Origin: Micropterus salmoides
Lineage: Eukaryota; Chordata; Actinopteri; Centrarchiformes; Centrarchidae
Assembly: GCF_014851395.1 (NCBI RefSeq)
Contig: NW_024040152.1
Location: 15,774,308-15,838,307, forward strand
Reading direction: 5' to 3'
Length of the DNA: 64,000 bases
This document shows positions 31,933 to 46,228 of this stretch, one piece after another. The notes below the pieces were generated by a model. The model was not told the origin of the DNA. It made no database searches and was given only the letters and a program-made list of their open reading frames with translations. Numbering within the stretch: the stretch's first letter is position 1; every line of letters begins with the position of its first letter. Position numbers and translations under genes: made by a program.

Positions 31933-33772
31933 CTATTCTTCCTCCTCCACTTCCTCTTCTCCAATTTCCTCTTCCACTTCGTCTGCCCATTGGTCACGCT
32001 GCGCAGCCGGCGAGTGGGTTCCTCCTGGATCTTCTCCCTCCGCCTCCCTGCCCCCTCGCAGCTCCAGACTTCGCAGGAAGAGCTCAGGGTAGCCGGCCAG
32101 TCCGCGAGGTCCAAGTTGAGCCAAAGCCTGAAGGGCAAGAGACCGCCCACTCTCGAGGTCACCTGGAAAGATCAGCGGAGGGCCGGCGCCAGACCCACTG
32201 CCACCATCCAGCACCGTGTGAGGGAGGAACGCTGAGGAGTGAGCCTGTAAAGACAGAGCCTCCAGAGAGTTGGACTGCTCCCTCCCACCTCCATCCCCTC
32301 TCCCATCCTCCCCATGCTCAGGCCCACGTCTGGGCCGGCGTGTGCGCAACTCCAGGCAGCTGTGTCCCTTGCGGTGACGCTGGAGGTGGTCCTCTCGGGC
32401 GAAGGCCTTGTGGCAGAGCGGGCACTCGAAAGGCCTCGCCCCACTGTGGAGGGACAGGTGGTTTTTGAGGTCGTATGAGTGGAGAAACCGGGCAGGGCAG
32501 TGTGGGCAGGGGTAGGGGCGCTCGCCTGTGTGTTTCCTCATGTGGATCTTCAACTTATCATTCCTAATAAAGAGAAAGATGAGGTATAAAGAGACAGGAA
32601 TGGAAGAGCATGAGGAGCAAAACATGACTAAAAGAGTCAATCAGGCCACAATACAATAAACCATATTGTTTTGCGCACATTACATGTGAGAAGTTGCTGT
32701 ACCTGGTGAAACGGACTCCGCAGGCAGAGCACTGGAAGGGCTTCTCTCCAGTGTGTGTCCTCATGTGTCGGGGCAGTTTTCCCGCTCCATGGATGATTTT
32801 CTGACAAACAGGGCACTGCTGTGGAGTCTGAGACTTCCGCTTCCTCCCACCTCCCGCTGCTGATGCCGCTGCTCCTTGATCAGCTACAGAGGAAGGTATA
32901 GAGGTGCTTCCAATCAGCATACCATCGTCGCCAAAACTCTCCACGTCGTCATCTTCTGACAGCTTATCATTCAAGGGCGGGACAGGAGGTGGGTGGGCTA
33001 TACGGGGGCGCTCATGCAGCCAGTGAAGGATCCCTCCATTTGGTGTGGCCCCTCTCCCTGGCTCTCTGAACGCCCTGGGATCTCCATTCTGCCCAGATTT
33101 GAGGCGAAGCTCCTCTTGTTCAGGGCTGGGAGGCTGGGTAGACGGCAGGGAGCGGAAGCTGTCAGATGCAGGGGAAGGGTGCGAGACGGGAGAAGCAGGT
33201 GGTGGGTTCAAAACTGCGGAGTTAATGTAATGTGACCCAACTTTTTTTACCTTCTTTTTGTCTGTTTTTCTTCGGGACCCTTTCTGTACAATGCTCTCTC
33301 CCTGTGCAATCCTCTCAGGAGCTGTGTGTTGGGCTCTCTGCTCCTCTGCCGTCTCCCCCTCTGCCTCCGCCGTCTCCCCCAGGATGTCTCTGCATGCGTC
33401 CGCCACACATTTGATGCCCAGAAGCTGAGCCCCTCGCAGCACATCTCTCATCCCAGAACTGGGGATGGTCAGGGTGGCAGTGTAGGCAAACTCTAGCAGG
33501 GCATCCAGGGCGTCGGGTGCCACGCAGTCAAGCTGGCACACGCTGAAACCTCCTCCGCCCTCGCCGCCCCCTTCCTCTGTCCCAAACAACCGGCGGAAGT
33601 AGAGACTGACGGCGGCCATGACAGAGCGGTGGGTCGGGTAGCGTGTCCCACGGGACGTAAGAGTGAGGTCACACAGGAGCCCTGCCCTCCTTTGGTCATT
33701 CAGGTGGGACAAGAGCTCGTTACTGTGCTCCGGGAAGGGGATCCCAATCAGACCGTCCTCTCCTGGAGACAT
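31933..33772 (-). CDS. zbtb7b: zinc finger and BTB domain-containing protein 7B (ThPOK-like), 2 coding exons
   Basis: Nuclear BTB/POZ C2H2 transcription factor; the mammalian orthologue fixes CD4 T-cell fate and represses collagen genes. Coding exons 33772-32703 and 32563-31933 join in phase to 1701 nt, 566 aa (human 539). The BTB domain spans about residues 15-130 (DDLIGIPFPDHS-like start GEDGLIGIPFPEHSNELL; CDLTLTSRG; LLEFAYTATLTIPSSGM). Four zinc fingers follow: Cys320/323-His336/340; Cys348/351-His364/368, split by the intron as in the family; Cys376/379-His392/396; and Cys404/407-His420 with His424 or Cys426. The C terminus is acidic. The identity rests on KIIHGAGKLPRHMRTHTGEK and NDKLKIHMRKHTGERPY, shared by ZBTB7 proteins, plus the ZBTB7B-like N terminus and 1q21-type neighbours. 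The splice acceptor at 33779-33780 lies 6 nt upstream of the ATG, so the 5'UTR comes from distant exons. Confidence 0.93.
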
Positions 33773-36384
33773 TGCCACCTGGGTGAAAGAAGGGCAAGGT
33801 CAGGTGAGTGGAAGGGACTGAGGTCTGAGCAAGTTATAGTTTTGTACCTGTCACGATCTTCTTTAATATGAATACATTTAATTTCTTTTCCTATGAATTT
33901 CAGCATTTTCTCATATTGAAAGAATACCTTCACTTCCTTCAGAGAGCCGTGTATACACTTAAAAGTACCTAAAAGTAAATCTCCTGTAGCGTGACTGACA
34001 CAAGGAGTTTCTTTCATGTGAGGGACAATTTAAACCAGGCTTAGCAACAACTCCCCCCGTACTTTCTTTCCAGATTACTAAATTGGGAGGTGATTCGGCC
34101 AGTGAGACGAGGGTTGGGGCATCAGATGACTTATGTGATGGAGATGACACAGCCAGCAGCTGAGGCAAATTATATAATGAAGGTGAAGAAGAAATAATCA
34201 TTAAAGCAGAGAGAGAGCGACGTATATAAAACCAAACGATCGATAAAAGTGACTTGGAGAGGATGCAGGATTATGCAATGTGCTGTAGGTGCTGTAGCCA
34301 AAGGCAGTAGGTTAATTCCTGTGTGAAACCTTTATAGCATTAGCCATTTGATTAAAATACCTGGAGAAGAAAGACAGGGACTAATGGAGGACAGAGAGAA
34401 GACAGAAAAGCATGCGAGGGAGATGGAGGAAATGACAGGCTATAGTGGGTGAACGGGGGGAGTACCAGTGAAAGAATGAGGAAGGAAAAAACAGAGAGAG
34501 AGAGAGAGAGAATAATTACAATGTATAAAAGTACAACACTCATAAAACTGATGTGCCACATATGCAGTACAGTCAGTTACTAGATTTCATTACTTCAATC
34601 CCATCTTTGTCTCTTTGTTTAAAACACAATAAAACAATAAAATCAAGTTTGGTTCAATAGTGTTGGCCATTAGGTAAAATTTCATAATGCCAATCAAACG
34701 AGGCCAAAAAATTTCTTTATTGCTCTTTGTGAGACATAACGAGGCCTGTTAGTAATACAACCCAACAACTCCCTTCTTTGGCTCCCTAAGCTCGCACCTC
34801 ACCCTGTCCATGCTATACCTGCTCAACAGTATCTCTAACACACCTGAGCAGACCAGATTTTCCACAAACAACTCACCCTCCAGATTCCCCCTCCCTGCCC
34901 TTCATCTCCCTCCCATAGCAACTGGCAGCCCCCTGGCCATCCAATAACAATCTTCACACAGTGCTGAGAGGGCTCTACACAACGACAGTACATCCACCTG
35001 ACTAACCTGCTCCAAAACACACCCTATTAAATACACACGCACAGGCACAGGAGCACACACACACATACACAATACAAATGCACACATCGCGTGTCAATCT
35101 GTGGCTCCCCCCACCCACTATTGTTGGATTTAAACTGTTATGTGTGATCTCAATGCCAGCCTTTTTAAAACACGTACATGTTTAAAGGTACTCCACCCAT
35201 TCAATGACAAAAAAGAAAAGTACAGCCAATTAAATAAATACTTCTCAAGAACTTGCCAGCACTTCCTTATCCTTTCCATCACTCCACTCGATGTCAAACC
35301 TTTCGCTTTCTCATCCCAGGGCGTGCTAAAGTCTCAAATGTTAATCCTACCTTCCCCGTCTTCTTGGCCATGGGTACAGTCAGCTGGAGACGAGGCAGCG
35401 TGTGTCTCATGGCATCCATCTTTTTGCTCTTAACAACTCTACTCCCTAGCTTTCCTTCTCTCTGTCTTTGAAATGCACTTTTTTACCCCTTCCTATTTCC
35501 TTCTACCCTTAGATGTGTGTGTTAAAAGGTTTGATCTCGTTGTCAGAACTTGGGGTTAAGCGTTCATCCTAGGGGATGTCTACCTCGTTCGCACATTCTT
35601 TCACTCGCTCTCCTTCCTGTTGTATCAAAAAAGCGTGCATGGTGACGAAGGTAGACTCAGAGATACCCCTCCCCCCCAAGTCGCCTACGCGCCCCCTCTC
35701 TCCAAAACCCAACGGCCCATTTTCCGAACACTTTCCGATAAACACCATCTCCTCGTCGACCTCTCCCTGTTCAGAAAGAGGCCAACAGGTAGATAGGGTG
35801 TAGTGTATCTAAGGTCGTGGCAAGGACTGCGGATGATGTAGAACAAATACCCTTCAAGCTTCAGACCACATACACGAATTGAACTTGTTTGGCAGGAAGG
35901 TAACCAGCGCATTCAACCAAAATAGACATACCAATATTTTTATAGGCAACTCAATGTCAAAGTTGAATAATCATGTAACAAATCATATTGGCATTATGAG
36001 TCATATTACACCCAGGAACAAACATTCAGGTAGGTGCAATATGAGAGTTAAACCATATTACATCGCACCACAGAGACAAACTGGTGCAGAAAGCTCTTCC
36101 TTTGAAACCTACACATGTTAAACGCCACAGTGTGCTCGTCATAAATTAACCCTGCAGCCTCTAAAAAAGATATTTACTTTTATTTATCAAGACCAAAGCA
36201 TTTCCATAAAAAATATCTCTTCAACTTGACGCAACAAAGATGACATAACACAGAAAAGTGAGGACGTTAAGGGGCATATGTTGCTTTTGACCTTTGCACA
36301 CACTTACACAGACACGCATCGGTGCCACCTGTGTTGAGGCAGTTTCTAACCTGACTGATAAAAATCCTGTTGTTTTTAAATGTG

Positions 36385-36654
36385 CTATATAAATTATAAA
36401 TTAAATCAATTATCAAGCAAAGATGCCCAAAAATATCTGGTTCCAGCTTCTCAAATATGAGGACTATCTGCTTTTTTCTGCATTACATAATTGTAAACTG
36501 ACTATCTTTGGGTTTTGGATAGTGGGGTTGAACGAAACAAGACATTTGAAGATGTCACCTTGGTTTTTTTAAGCATTTTCTGATATTTTATAAACAAATG
36601 TTTAAGAGTGTTTAAAGAAAATAATCTGTAGATTAAGATTAGTTGCAGCCCTAC
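36385..36654 (-). repeat. dispersed TIR repeat, copy 3
   Basis: Reads tatcaagcaaagatgccc, ctggttccagcttctcaaat and agacatttgaagatgtcacc, and ends agttgcagcccta. It matches copy 4 (60330-60640) closely in order and orientation. Confidence 0.75.
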
Positions 36655-38773
36655 ATCATACCCAGATGTATAATAACATGCTAGAACAAATATCATGGGA
36701 AAACATCCCATTGCAAACTCATAACCTAAGCCTCTCTAGGGTAAAGTGTAAATGCATCTCTTGACCCTGTTTGTGTACAGTTTCTTATTGTAAGTAGACA
36801 TGATAACAGACCTGAATGTCATATTTAAGGATCACCATCAAAAGGTAAATATTGTTTAAATGCATCCACAGGAAAACAGGATTGCTGCTAATAATTATTA
36901 TGTGCATAAACACACAATATATGAAGTTTTGCAGTGTATCAAGACCCTATCAAAGCAAAAAATCACTACAATACAAAAAACAGAAATCTTGAAAAAAGCA
37001 ATGCAGAAAAGCAAGACACAAAGGGGTTTTAGGAGGAGCACACAACAACGCACATTAAATTTCCGGCGCAGGGGAGAGAGAAAAAAAAAAGCATCATGGG
37101 TGGTTGGTGGTTCAAGCTTGTTATTTTAGGCATATTCCTTAGAACACATACGTCTTCGGAAAATAATAAGATTGCAATGAAGATGCAATGATTCCCATCA
37201 ATTTTTTGTCTGTCTGTGAGTCACTTACTACTGACACATCATGACATACACAACCACACACACAGACAAACTGCACACTGTTCATATCCCCCCCTTCTCC
37301 TTCCTCGTCACCTTGTTTCTTTTTTTTTTGCTAACCAAGGACATGTCTGCATAAGTTGCTGAATCTTGCAACACATTTTAACTAATGTTAAAACAGCCCA
37401 CAGGCAGATACCACAGCACACATTTTGTCTTGCAAACAAAATAATAATGTTATATCACGAGCACGAGTTTAACTATTATCCTAAAACATAATAACTGTCA
37501 TTGTAAGTTTATTCACGTTAATTTGGGTACAGGATCTTGAAGTGAAGTAACACACATCACTATTTGCTTTAGGTGTGTCATTTAATGTCACTGTTAGCCA
37601 AAACATATAACCACAAAAAATGCTCACTAAAAAGTATTTGCTCTTTGTAAAATCTGCCATCTTTTTACTTTTTATGCATTTAACACTACAGATGTTAAGA
37701 TGTTATCCTTCCAACAATTGTCTCTCTTATCTCTTTCTTTGTTTTTTGTTCTCACCTCCCACTCTTTTGTCGACGGTGGAGGAATTCACCTCCTCTGCAA
37801 CTCTACGGTTTCCTCATCCCTTGCTTTCATTATGTGCACTCTTCCTCTCTCTTAACAACGAGGATTTATTTGTTACTTTAAAAAAACCTGCTTACAACAT
37901 TTTGCGATTTTTTTAAAAATCACTTTGTCTTTATCTTACTGCCAGGCCAAAAGGTCTTAAACGTAAAAGCTGCAACTTAGTTGCACGACCAGATCACAAA
38001 ACAAAGCTAAAATCTAATGAAACGTGTTTAGAAGAGAATCCACCGAGGATTCGTTTTTACCGAAGAGGAAATGGAAACTTAAATCCACCATTACTGTCCA
38101 CTACCACTCCTAAAAAAAAGTAGACAAATTTGTGTGGAGGCCAGGAAAATGACAGCAGCAGGATTGACCAAACCTGCACACAAAGATTTATTCTTCAGTA
38201 TAAAAGCTGGTTATAGTATCCGACGTCTATATCACGAAATCCCTCTGCACACGCTCAGAGTGTGTGATGACGGGAACAAGAACTGTTAGTATTATTTTTA
38301 TGGGTCTTATTTTCCGTTAAAGGCTGTAAGTTTTCCCAGTCCACCTCAATTATATCAGGCTCCAGCGCTAAGGGGGAAAATATGACTTTATACTATTCAC
38401 AGAAAACTGTGGCTGAGAGGGAGAAAGAGAAATGCTTTTATAAATTCTGATGTCAGATGTTTTCCAAAGTGCCTGTATGTGTGTGTTTGTGACAGTGTGT
38501 GTATGTTGGTTAATGTGAGCATGTATGGTTGATTGCATGTGTTGCAGGCTTTCTCGGTGCTTAAATAAAGCGGAAGGGCAAGAATATGGATAATTCTTAG
38601 CCTTTAACAAAGTCATAAATTAAAAAGAGTGACATTTTAAAAGCAAACAAAATGTAGCAATTTCTAAACACTGTAGCAGCTCAAACACATTATACAATGT
38701 ACTTATTACAGTGAAATGCTCACAAATAAGGAGTAGCTTTCCATTCTAAACAGCAAATTAAACACTCATCAAC

Positions 38774-38801
38774 ACACACACACACACACACACACACACT
38801 G
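38774..38801. repeat. (AC)n microsatellite
   Basis: Uninterrupted AC repeat of about 14 units in the intergenic/intronic spacer. Confidence 0.9.
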
Positions 38802-39641
38802 ATACAGTCACACATAAAGGTGTTTTCATTCAGATATACCCAGTACAGTAACTCATAACCACAGTCTATCGAATTATGATGATAAACTACCACTGCACCA
38901 GAAAAACAACAAAGCGGCCAAACACAAAGTGGAAAGTAAGATTCAAGCTCATACCGTTTCTCCTCCACACACTTGTCTTCCTCTCGCCACCTTTTCTTCT
39001 CTGTGTGACAGATTTTAGGGGTTAAGAAAGACAAATGTTTTCACCCTCTTTACACCTCACTTATTTGGGGTAGTGAGTGGAGTGTGGTACTGGGACACCT
39101 TCTCTGAGGAAGAGTAGGGGAGGAGGAAACGGGGGGATGAGAAGAGATGAGAGTATAAACACACACGTCTGCCAAACCAAAGCTGCACTCAGCCCAGCAG
39201 AGCACTCTCTCAGGACTATCTGAGTGCAAAACCTTTACATTTAAGCAACAAATACACCCTGAACTACACAACAATGCACTGTATATGCATGAGCTGACAC
39301 ATCCAGGTCTTCTAATAATACAGCTCGTCTCTGCCGGGAGATAAAACACAAGCTCCTCCCGCCCTGCGTCCCAACAGTTCCCTCTGGACTGAACATTTGC
39401 ATCCCACCAGCAGATATAGAAACAGACGCAACCAGGGAGAATTTGAATTGGCATTTGAATTTGTCAAAGACAAGACAACATCGTGATAATTAAAATGATT
39501 GCACCCTGGTGTGACTGGCAGGCAGAATTTAAAAAAAGAGAAGTCCATTGAGCTGGTGTTACTCAGCAGAAGTTTGTTCTGTCTTTTACTGAAGAAAGAC
39601 ACTGCAGCCAAGCCCTCCTCTGTCCTTACTGTAACTGGGGC

Positions 39642-39642
<1 letters not shown>

Positions 39643-39719
<77 letters not shown>
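39643..39719. repeat. (GT)n microsatellite
   Basis: Pure GT repeat of about 38 units, the longest dinucleotide tract in the window apart from the (TA)n in khdc4. The poly-(Cys-Val) and poly-(His-Thr) open frames crossing it are artefacts. Confidence 0.95.
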
Positions 39720-39721
<2 letters not shown>

Positions 39722-41080
39722 AACGCATGCGCACATTGTGGTCTTAGTTCCAAGAACACATTACATTATTCATTTGGCTGGCAGAGCAGAGGCCCTTATC
39801 CCCTCACCCTACCGCACCACAAACACTCCACTGCAAGCTATAACAGCAGCCAGTTTGCATGCCGGACCTGAACACCAATGCGAATCTGCAGGAGGATTAT
39901 CAGCTTATCAACACATGGGACAAGACATTTGAGTGCACATATATGCTCTGTCCCATAATATTCACCTACTTTTATCCTGAAGTAAATTTTTCTTTTAAAG
40001 AAATTGACTTCCCTTTGCAACGGTTAGGCAACACTGACATCAAATATCCCAATGAATGTAAATAAACGCATAAAAATTTGTAATTAAGAATATTTTGTGG
40101 ATAAATTTGGACTTTTTAGAGGTTATGCGCTCATGAGACAATTTTATGAAATGAGTTGTCATTTTACTCAACTTCAGCAGTTAAAAATAATATTTTATAG
40201 CAATTTAGCATTGAAGACCAGGAAAATAATGAATTAACACTCCTGATCCCTACAGAATATCTTGCCTCCATTACAGCACAGTATGTTGATTAAATATATA
40301 TTACCCTGGTCTATGTGCAACCCAACATAACATAATCTCTCTTTTTAAAAAAAAAATTACAATTAAAATTAAACACACCGGAACATTTTCAGTCAATTGT
40401 TTTTCCAGTAGTCTCTGGTCACTTTTGTGTAATATTTAAAGTTATTTCTTCTTTACAGACTTTGTATGAAACTGATGATTCAATATAATACTAAAAAGGA
40501 TTTCCCTATAAAAAAGAAAAAGAAATTCATTGGTGTATTTTTAGTGCTTATTTTTTCTGAAATGAGTGTAATGTGCTACATTACTGCCATGTCTGACACC
40601 ATGAAAGGAGGAGTGAGCAGGAGCAGGAAAAGAAATCAATCTGAGGTTGGAAAGAGGAAAACGTTATGAGATTTGTGAAGAGACAACAAAAAGGAACATG
40701 AGGGGGGTATGTTTTCTAAAAACACACATGTTCTTAGAAATCACACAAGAAAAAGGAGGGTATGGGGGAGGTGAAACACATGAGAGGTAGTCAGGAGGGG
40801 AGTGGGTGTAGAGATACTCTGTAAGATAAAGCAGAGAAGAGGGGAGGTTAAGACAGGAAAATCTAGTCCCGGCCTTGAACAATCTGTGTTATCGCGGAGA
40901 CATGAAACAAGAGTCAAGAGAGTTAAGTTACAAGGGGAGAGGAAGGGGGGAGACAGAAGAAGAGAAGGGAGAGGAGCAGTGACATGACGACTGGGAGATA
41001 AACAGAGCGATCGAGCAAGAGGTGAACACATGCAAGCAGCCACAGGAAGTAGCAAGAGTCCTTGCAGGTGTATGCGTTTG

Positions 41081-41110
41081 TGTGTGTGTGTGTGTGTGTG
41101 GGTGTGTGTG
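41081..41110. repeat. (GT)n microsatellite
   Basis: Short interrupted GT tract. Confidence 0.8.
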
Positions 41111-42299
41111 CAGATGTCTAAGGGAGAGATGTGGTAGCAGCCACCTCTATCATTAGCATCACAAAAAGGGAGTTTCACCCTAAGTCAGAGAACACACACA
41201 GATGTGAGAGAGGGAGATGGCATGCTGACGCAGTGGTTTCACACTTCACTCTCCTTCTCTCTTAGCTCTTTATCTGGTCAGCAGTTTCTAACCCCAAAAC
41301 ACTCCACATCTCTGTATGTGGAGTGTCAAGGTGTGTGGGGGCGAATCACATACGGCACCCTGCATCAATTAATATACAAGAGCAAAAAAGAAACGTTATA
41401 TCTGTACGTGTGGTGTTAATGACATTTATACGTCTGATGAGCTCATTAAAGTTGATGGAAGTTAAGGAACGTTTTCTCTGCAAGAACAACAAGTGATTGC
41501 ACTGCATGTGAAAAACTGTAATGAAAACAATGATAGGGTGATAAAGAATCATTACAGTCAGACATACAGTAATTTATCAGCATACTTGCTGTAAGTCAGA
41601 GGGGGTGTTTTAACATGTCAGTACAATGAACTGTGTAGGTGTTAATCGTGGAGTAGAACGCCAAGCGCACTAACTCAGTTTAAAAAAACTTCAGTTATTT
41701 CACAGGGAGCATTTACATGGAGAGTAAACAAAATAAATCTTTTGTACATGCATTTCTTGATCATATTTTTTTTAAAGATAACCTTGTAGAATATTTCTAT
41801 TAGGTACAGTAGAAATGTTAATTGGCAACATGAAATTCACTTTTCTGTCAGACTTTCCATGAAGGTCAATATCAGACTCCTACGAAATCTGCTCTAAGAA
41901 ACCAATAATACTAATATATAATTAGAAAATATTCTGAAGCTATGAAACAAAAAAAAGTGGCCAAGGAGGAACATTAGGCTTTTTGTCTAATAGAGACTGG
42001 ACACAAAATAAAATAAATATTTAGCTGCATTATCCATTTAACGTAGCTTTTTGTGTATGTAGGGTGATATTAATGCCTTATATAATATATATCGGTGTGT
42101 TATGCAAGTAGTTGCAAGGCAAAGACAAAATATTATGTTGTGTTTATATTTTTATTGTGTATTTAAAAAGCAATATTAAGCTTATTATCTGATCTGTAAT
42201 TTTCCACAAATGTTGTTGCTGAATGCTTTGTTTGAAATTTAAGTAAAATGTGGCAAGTAATTCATACAAGAATATAAATGGATTTCATGCAACCATATA

Positions 42300-42319
42300 C
42301 CCCCCCCCCCCCCCCCCCA
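42300..42319. repeat. poly(C) run
   Basis: About 19 consecutive C, flanked by AT-rich sequence. The exact length is likely uncertain in any assembly. Confidence 0.85.
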
Positions 42320-44665
42320 AGTCTCTAAATAAATGTGACACAATTACTATAAATCCCTATGTGATGGTTTTATTGTAAAACTTCTGAAACAGTCAAACAT
42401 AACTTTTTTTTACTGTTTTTTCCGTTGGTGGTGGATAAACCATATAACAATACAATACATAGCAGCAAAACTGACTGCAGAACCGAATCTACTAAACTCC
42501 ACATTTTTTAAATGGAAAAAACGTCACAAAAAAATCATCAAATATGTTATTTATGCCTCTTAATATAGCCTCTTAATATATTTTTGACATGGAAGGAAAA
42601 AAGGAAATAATTGCAAAACAAATAGTATGAGTGAAAATTAAATTAGGTGGAGGCTGCAGGAAACAACTGTATCAGTTTTTGAACAAAGCCTTTCAGTCTG
42701 CAAATAGCTGTTGATAAGAACACGTGTTAAAACTAACATTTGTTACTGTGCATGTGTTGTGTCTGTCTATTACATTTAGTTGCCACATCACTGGGAGGGT
42801 CTCAATAACTGCTGCTCTCCCACACAAATGACCTCCCACTTCAGGGGAAGATATTGCAAAAGCACTGGACACACACACACACGCATATATATGTACAGAG
42901 AGAGAAAGAAATGTCGCAAAACTAACTGATCCTGATCAATTTCCTCTTCCTGTGCTCAGTGTAAAGATGCTCGACCACTAGAGCAGATGGAGAGATAAAT
43001 GGAAGAAAAAACTGACAGATAGAAAACGAGCATAAACAGCTCTGAGAGATTAAGGGGAAAAACAAACTATATATAAAAAATATATTCTAGGTCTGCAGGA
43101 GCAGAGAGAAGGAAAAAGATAATTAGAGGACATGAGTGAAAGATGCGTCACCTTTCTGACAGATCAGCTTAATGGTGTAGTAGCGTTACAAGGAGGGGAG
43201 TTTGTTTTTACTGTGACTACAGTCCATGAATTATATCAGAACTTCAGAATAACTTCATGGCAGGACTTGACTTGTGATCCAGCTGACTGTTGCACAACTA
43301 CATCACCCTCAGCTGTGGTGAAAAACACGAGGTTGAACTGCTAACTTCTTGTCCTGATGGACGTCTCGTAACGATGATTTTCTCTGTCACCGTCCTGATG
43401 ATGGATGTTTGATGTAGAAGGTTAAAGCAATAAAATAAATGTGAGTTTTATTAAAGGAGTTTGTTCCAAAAGTAATATATTCAAAATATAAACAATCTAT
43501 TGTGTCAATTTCCCCTTCTGCAACAATAATGATGATCATTTTTTAAATAATAAAAAACAAAAGTCACTTCACTTTTCCAAAAGGGATGGTATGCAAGCTT
43601 TTGGAATAAAAGCCTCCATTTGTGGCTGGAGTTCCCCTTTGAACATCACACATGAAAGGGGTCAGTTTCAACAACCAAGAACTCCCTTCGCCTGCTCATG
43701 TTTGGGTGTTTATTCTCACTTTCCCTGAAGTGTTGTCTCACTGTACCTATTTATGATAACCGCCCGCTCAATGTGTACAGAAACAATTGCACTGTTACTA
43801 GAAGAGCTGAATCATGATCACTCCTTCAGCCTGTAGCTTTTTTCTCAAGACAGTTTTTTTTTTCTTTCTCTGACTCTTTACAAGAAGAAGAAGAGTCACG
43901 GCCACCTGCCAATTGGTTAACTCTGGGTGGCGTGGGCTGCGGGGCTGGTGGTCGAGAGCGAGGGAGGGCTGTCAAATGCTACAGAAACTCATGACTGAAA
44001 AGAGGAAATGGCAGATACATAACTTCCTCTATTGACACAGATCGAGTGGGGGCAAGACTTAACTGTAGTAGCAGCAGAGTGGATTACGGACACTATGCAG
44101 TCACCCCCTGTGCCATTATTGCCTCAATGAGGAGAGATAAATGGTGAAAATGTCATAGGGATATGGTCATGGCTTAAAGGGGACTTCCAATCATAAAACA
44201 AATACGTTACAGCGATAAAATAATTAGCGTGACTTCATGAAAATGAACCATCGGCCGAAATATATTTTTCTTAACAACTGAAGCCCCACTTCTTGCATTG
44301 GGTGACACACTGGTCTGACAGCAGACGTGTAATTTCTCCTTGTCTCAAAATAAAAATAAGGAATCGAGACATTTTCTCAGAATAAAGGTTGTTGCAGAGG
44401 GGCGAAGTTGACAAAACACCTGAGAAAAAAGGTGAGACACCTTCAAATATTAGGGGCAGAGAGAAAAACCTTTACTTCTGTCATCTCCCATTCTCCCTCC
44501 CCCTTTCTGTTTCTCTCTCCCCACCTTCCTCCCACTCAGTCGGTTTGCATGAAACTGAAAGACCCATGTCTGAAAAGGGGGAATTTATATGGGCTCACAT
44601 GCCCTAATTAAAGCATTTCCTGGAACTGTGTGCATGCATGTATGTGTGTCTATATGCATGTGTTG

Positions 44666-44669
<4 letters not shown>

Positions 44670-44711
<42 letters not shown>
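44670..44711. repeat. (TG)n microsatellite
   Basis: About 20 TG units. Confidence 0.9.
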
Positions 44712-44712
<1 letters not shown>

Positions 44713-46228
44713 CCTCGCCTGACAGACCACTCAATGTCACTTCCCCCTACCTACCACTTCACGGAGACATGGTTGTCACCAGTCATACTCCAGCAAAGCC
44801 AAGGTCACATGATTTGTAACACCAACATGCCCACCAACACACATAAACACACCCACACCAAAGTCACAGAAACATTCAAACTCGACTCAAATGAAATACA
44901 AGCTTCAATTAATATATTTAACACATAATCCTTATAATACTATAATTGTGTATTTTAAAATGTAGTTGGGCAGAAAGACATTTCCATGGTGCCTCTAACA
45001 ATGATGAGCAGTAATCACAAAGGGTGCAAACACAGGTTTGTGGTTGTACAGCTGAATTCAGCAATGTTTGAATTAATTTTTCATTATTTAAGTTAATCAG
45101 TATGCTGGAGTGTGCAGTACGCTCTTTATACTACTGTACATAAATGTTGTTTGGATTTTTCCAGTCTGGTTGACATCGGCAATGAAACCTAACTTCATCA
45201 CAGTAAATAATATATACACATCCACATTAAAGACTTGTGTGGTCTACACACACACACACACACGCATGTGTATATATATACACACTGAGCCATTAGTTTC
45301 CTCAATAGAACAGTCATTTGAATTTGTATGCTATTAAAAGCCAGGAAAAAGTCTGTGCATGAGAAGTGCTACAATAATATTCTTTATTAATATGTGAGAT
45401 AAAACAAACGTTTGGTATTTGTTATATTTTAGGCAGTTTTGTTCCCTAACAAAGTACATTCTTAGTCACAGGAATCAGAAATGGAATATCCACTGTAGTC
45501 CCACTTGTATTTTAATTGCAGATTTCTAATTTAGCACTGTGTAATGTTGCCTGCATTAGAGAAATGTGTCCTCTGCTGTACAGTGTGTTTAACTTAGTAT
45601 TACTGTTATACAAACATCAATAAATCTTTAAAGCTTCTGAAAAGCAGTTCTGTTTTGTTGTGATTGCATCACATATCAAAAACCTATAAATATCATAAGC
45701 CTGTTTTAAACACAAGAGTTTATTTTTGGCATTGTTTGTGATCTTTAAAAGCCTATGGCAGTTATTTTGCAGAGTGTCTGCAGCCAACAAACCACAGAGG
45801 AGTTCATTTCCAGGTTGCCGATTAAATATTTAACTGCTTGACCACTTCATTCAGCTCATATTTTTTTCCATGGACAGTGATGTTTTCAAGAAGCCCCTCC
45901 CATCCTATGAAAACAAAGTTTACCCTTGACAACAATGTGTTTGTGGTGTAAACTGAGGGAGAGGAGCAAAAAAATACGCAACAGGACGAATAAAACGGAT
46001 TCAGATGGGTGTTCTGGATGATTCGTATCAGGGAAATTAGTCATGCCAGTTTACTAAGTACATCCAGGAGCTTATTTGTGTTACTCAGACACCGGGTGGG
46101 CTGAGCTTGATGAATTCAAATGATCTCAGTCCATTTTTAATCATTTTGGAATTTATTTAAGTGATTTTCATCTGTGACAACACGTGTGTGCAGCTCAGTG
46201 AGAGGGGATGAAGGCAGATTTGCTGTTG

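Noticed and set aside
31849..33235. Plus-strand frames up to 193 codons opposite zbtb7b
   Set aside because: Antisense shadows of GC-rich coding exons; the minus-strand BTB and zinc-finger reading is unambiguous.
33773..33778. Upstream in-frame extension of the zbtb7b start
   Set aside because: GTG GCA precedes the ATG inside the exon but directly follows a splice acceptor; ATG at 33772 matches the family start.
39499..39932. Poly-(Cys-Val) and poly-(His-Thr) frames
   Set aside because: Translation of a (GT)n microsatellite in both strands.
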